From positions 1-7,523 of the forward strand of contig JAVWJE010000089.1 in NCBI GenBank assembly GCA_036639135.1: a stretch of DNA of 7,523 nucleotides, written 5' to 3'. Shown in pieces: positions 6,092-7,523 of this stretch; the first letter of the stretch is position 1; each line of letters begins with the position of its first letter. Below the pieces are notes generated by a model, which had not been told where the DNA came from, searched no databases, and worked only from the letters and a program-made list of their open reading frames with translations. Source of the DNA: Carnobacterium_A sp036639135. Lineage in GTDB: Bacteria > Bacillota > Bacilli > Lactobacillales > Carnobacteriaceae. The translations under genes and the position numbers were made by a program.

Positions 6092-6280
6092 TTATTTGGT
6101 CTCACCAGCATGGATTGTTTTTGGAACAACTTGTCCGATTAGCAGAATAATAACTGCTGAGACGAGTCCAATCAAAGTAGCTGTTACAAAATCATATGAA
6201 CCGCCGGTTAAAGAACTGCCAATGTAGTTAACAGCTTGACCAATGCAAAAACCCCAAAATAACGTAACAATAATTTTCAT
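6092..6280 (-). CDS. yjzD: Small two-helix membrane protein, YjzD family (DUF2929)
   Basis: This is a 62-residue protein with two predicted membrane helices, about residues 3-24 (IIVTLFWGFCIGQAVNYIG) and 31-53 (FVTATLIGLVSAVIILLIG). They are joined by a short Gly/Ser turn, and a polar tail (KTIHAGETK) follows. The opening LFWGF and the TLIGL...VP pattern match the DUF2929/YjzD family as I remember it. Its function is unknown. It has its own ribosome binding site (GAGAGGTG, 6288-6295 on the minus strand, 7 bases before ATG), a promoter and a terminator, so the reading frame is real despite its size. It is convergent with clpB and divergent from dnaE. clpB next to a yjzD-like gene also occurs in some Bacillus genomes as I recall, which supports the family call without giving a role. 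Confidence 0.82.
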   Translation of the reverse strand: MKIIVTLFWGFCIGQAVNYIGSSLTGGSYDFVTATLIGLVSAVIILLIGQVVPKTIHAGETK

Positions 6281-6307
6281 AATACAACACCTCTCTTATT
6301 CAAGTTA

Positions 6308-6335
6308 ATTTTATCACGTTTAAAAAATTTGTAAA
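6308..6335 (-). promoter_or_regulatory. Promoter of yjzD
   Basis: On the minus strand TTTACA (6330-6335) and TAAAAT (6308-6313) are separated by 16 bases. The -10 is preceded by TGA, giving an extended TGn element. Transcription would start near 6301, about 20 bases before the start codon. Confidence 0.6.
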
Positions 6336-6367
6336 GCAAACGATAGAATTGTTGGTTTTGTATGTAT

Positions 6368-6397
6368 TTGCGCATCCTTACGAATTAAGGTTATAAT
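6368..6397 (+). promoter_or_regulatory. Promoter of dnaE
   Basis: There is a perfect -10 TATAAT at 6392-6397. The -35 is weak: TTGCGC at 6368-6373 with an 18-base spacer. A short inverted repeat, CCTTA (6376-6380) with TAAGG (6386-6390), fills the spacer and could be an operator, though it may be chance. The predicted start is near 6404. Confidence 0.6.
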
Positions 6398-6404
6398 ATA
6401 TGAG

Positions 6405-6431
6405 ATGAAAGAGAATGGAGTGACTAAAATG
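6405..6431 (+). promoter_or_regulatory. Start-site region of dnaE: ribosome binding site and alternative ATG
   Basis: GGAGTGA at 6417-6423 correctly spaces the ATG at 6429. An in-frame ATG at 6405 (and a GTG at 6420) would add 8 residues (or 3). The ATG at 6405 coincides with the predicted transcription start and has no ribosome binding site, so it would be leaderless. The protein starting MSFVQLQV from 6429 matches the usual Bacilli DnaE start, so 6429 is preferred. Confidence 0.75.
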
Positions 6432-7523
6432 TCCTTTGTACAATTGCAAGTTATCAGTGCTTATAGTTTGTTAAAAAGTACGTTATCAATTGAAAAACTT
6501 GTCGTTTCTGCCAAAGAACGAGGGTACAAAGCAATTGCTTTAACTGACCACAATGTCATGTATGGGATTATCGATTTTTATAAAGCGTGTGTAAAGCAAG
6601 GAATTAAACCAATTGTTGGGTTAACCTTAGATATTCAAGGGGTTATAAATAGTCAAAAAGAGTACCCTTTAATCCTTTTAGCTCAAAATAAAATAGGCTA
6701 CGATAACCTGATGAAGGTTTCCAGTAAAAAGATGTTGAGGGAACGTGATGAAAAGCTAACATTGGAAGATCTAAAAGATTACAGTAACGGATTAATTGCT
6801 ATTTCACCAGAAAAAGATAGTGAATTTGGATCGTTTTTATTTAATAAGGAGCAAGAAACAGTCGTAAATATACTTAATACACATCTAAAAATTTTTTCTG
6901 CTGAGAATTATTTTGTAGGGTTGCAGCTATATGATCGAATAGAAGAAGTCCAGTCCTCAATCATTCAACTTCAAAATCACCTAACTTTTAAAACAGTTGC
7001 GTTAGGAGATGTCCGCTATTTAGATCCATCAGATGATTTTAGTAATGAGGTTTTAAGAGCCATTAGTTCAGGCGATAAAGTTTTATTATCTGAGATGACA
7101 ACAACAAATGGACCGTATTCCTTACTGGAAAAAAAACAACAAGTTGAAAGGTTCAAATCTGTTGGGTTAGAAGGAGCAATCGAACAAACACTTTTAATTG
7201 CAGATAAGATAGATTTTGAAATTGAATTGGATCAACATTTGTTGCCTCGTTTTGATTTACCTAGACAAACGAGCACAAGCAGTTATTTAAAAGAACTTTG
7301 TTTTGAAGGGTTAGCCAAAAGAAAACCCAATTACACAAAAGACTATCAAGAACGCTTAGAGCATGAATTGGCTATTATTCATAAAATGGGATTTGAAGAT
7401 TATTTTTTAATTGTTTGGGATTTAATGGCTTATGCTCATAAAGTAAAAATTGTCACTGGAGCAGGTAGGGGATCTGCTGCGGGTTCATTAGTTTCTTATG
7501 TATTAAGCATTACAGATGTTGAT
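6429..7523 (+). CDS. dnaE: DNA polymerase III alpha subunit DnaE, N-terminal part (cut by window end)
   Basis: There are 365 codons open to the window end, about one third of a full DnaE of roughly 1,100 residues. The N-terminal PHP domain is recognisable from MSFVQLQVISAYSLLKS and ALTDHNVMYGIIDFYKAC (37-54). The polymerase catalytic domain begins before the window end, shown by YFLIVWDLM and the conserved glycine-serine motif GAGRGSAAGSL at 344-354. This is the DnaE class, not PolC, since no exonuclease insert interrupts the PHP domain in the part visible. In Firmicutes DnaE extends RNA primers on the lagging strand before handing over to PolC. In the PHP motif, Ile9 occupies the position where I recall His in Bacillus subtilis (LQVHSGYS), suggesting a degenerate metal site. 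It has its own promoter and is divergent from yjzD. Confidence 0.93.
   Translation, partial: MSFVQLQVISAYSLLKSTLSIEKLVVSAKERGYKAIALTDHNVMYGIIDFYKACVKQGIKPIVGLTLDIQGVINSQKEYPLILLAQNKIGYDNLMKVSSKKMLRERDEKLTLEDLKDYSNGLIAISPEKDSEFGSFLFNKEQETVVNILNTHLKIFSAENYFVGLQLYDRIEEVQSSIIQLQNHLTFKTVALGDVRYLDPSDDFSNEVLRAISSGDKVLLSEMTTTNGPYSLLEKKQQVERFKSVGLEGAIEQTLLIADKIDFEIELDQHLLPRFDLPRQTSTSSYLKELCFEGLAKRKPNYTKDYQERLEHELAIIHKMGFEDYFLIVWDLMAYAHKVKIVTGAGRGSAAGSLVSYVLSITDVD

Noticed and set aside
6405..6407. Upstream in-frame ATG as the start of dnaE
   Set aside because: It lies at the predicted transcription start with no ribosome binding site, whereas 6429 has one and matches the usual DnaE N-terminus.
1..7523. 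Mobile element, CRISPR, toxin-antitoxin, defence or other new multi-gene system
   Set aside because: All genes belong to recognised chromosomal families with intact motifs. No transposase, direct-repeat array, integrase or attachment-like repeats were seen on either strand.

Overview
The window is an AT-rich chromosomal stretch from a low-GC Gram-positive bacterium. Ribosome binding sites are strong and G-rich, intrinsic terminators are abundant, and gene order and protein families are Bacilli-like. A DnaE that begins in the Bacillus/Enterococcus style, a ClpB with a CtsR-like box and a YjzD-type small protein point to Lactobacillales, possibly Carnobacteriaceae or Enterococcaceae. That placement is inference from remembered family features; no search was run.

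Layout, left to right: a YitT-family membrane protein (45-941, +, TTG start); a bidirectional terminator (about 955-997); a Cof-type HAD phosphatase of the YitU kind (1023-1832, -); a short divergent promoter region; a serine alpha/beta hydrolase of the YitV kind (1939-2697, +); a DUF59/MIP18 iron-sulfur assembly factor, YitW/SufT (2780-3121, +) with its terminator; a 23-bp perfect AT palindrome directly upstream of a heat-shock-type promoter; the ClpB disaggregase (3281-5893, +) with a strong terminator; a separate minus-strand terminator for a small two-helix membrane protein, YjzD/DUF2929 (6092-6280, -); a divergent promoter region; and the first 365 codons of DnaE, DNA polymerase III alpha (6429 to the window end, +). 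No gene-free stretch exceeds 300 bases; the longest are about 160-200 bases and hold promoters and terminators.

The genes are mostly single transcription units separated by terminators, not one operon; only yitV-yitW might be co-transcribed. The set yitT, yitU, yitV, yitW resembles a conserved Bacilli neighbourhood. Roles are housekeeping: phosphate-ester hydrolysis, Fe-S protein maturation, rescue of aggregated protein after stress, and lagging-strand DNA synthesis. I found no mobile element, CRISPR array, tRNA, rRNA, defence system or clearly new biological system. The most notable points are regulatory: the palindrome and CtsR-like half-site at clpB, a well-placed internal GTG start inside clpB, and several start-codon ambiguities that the ribosome binding sites resolve.
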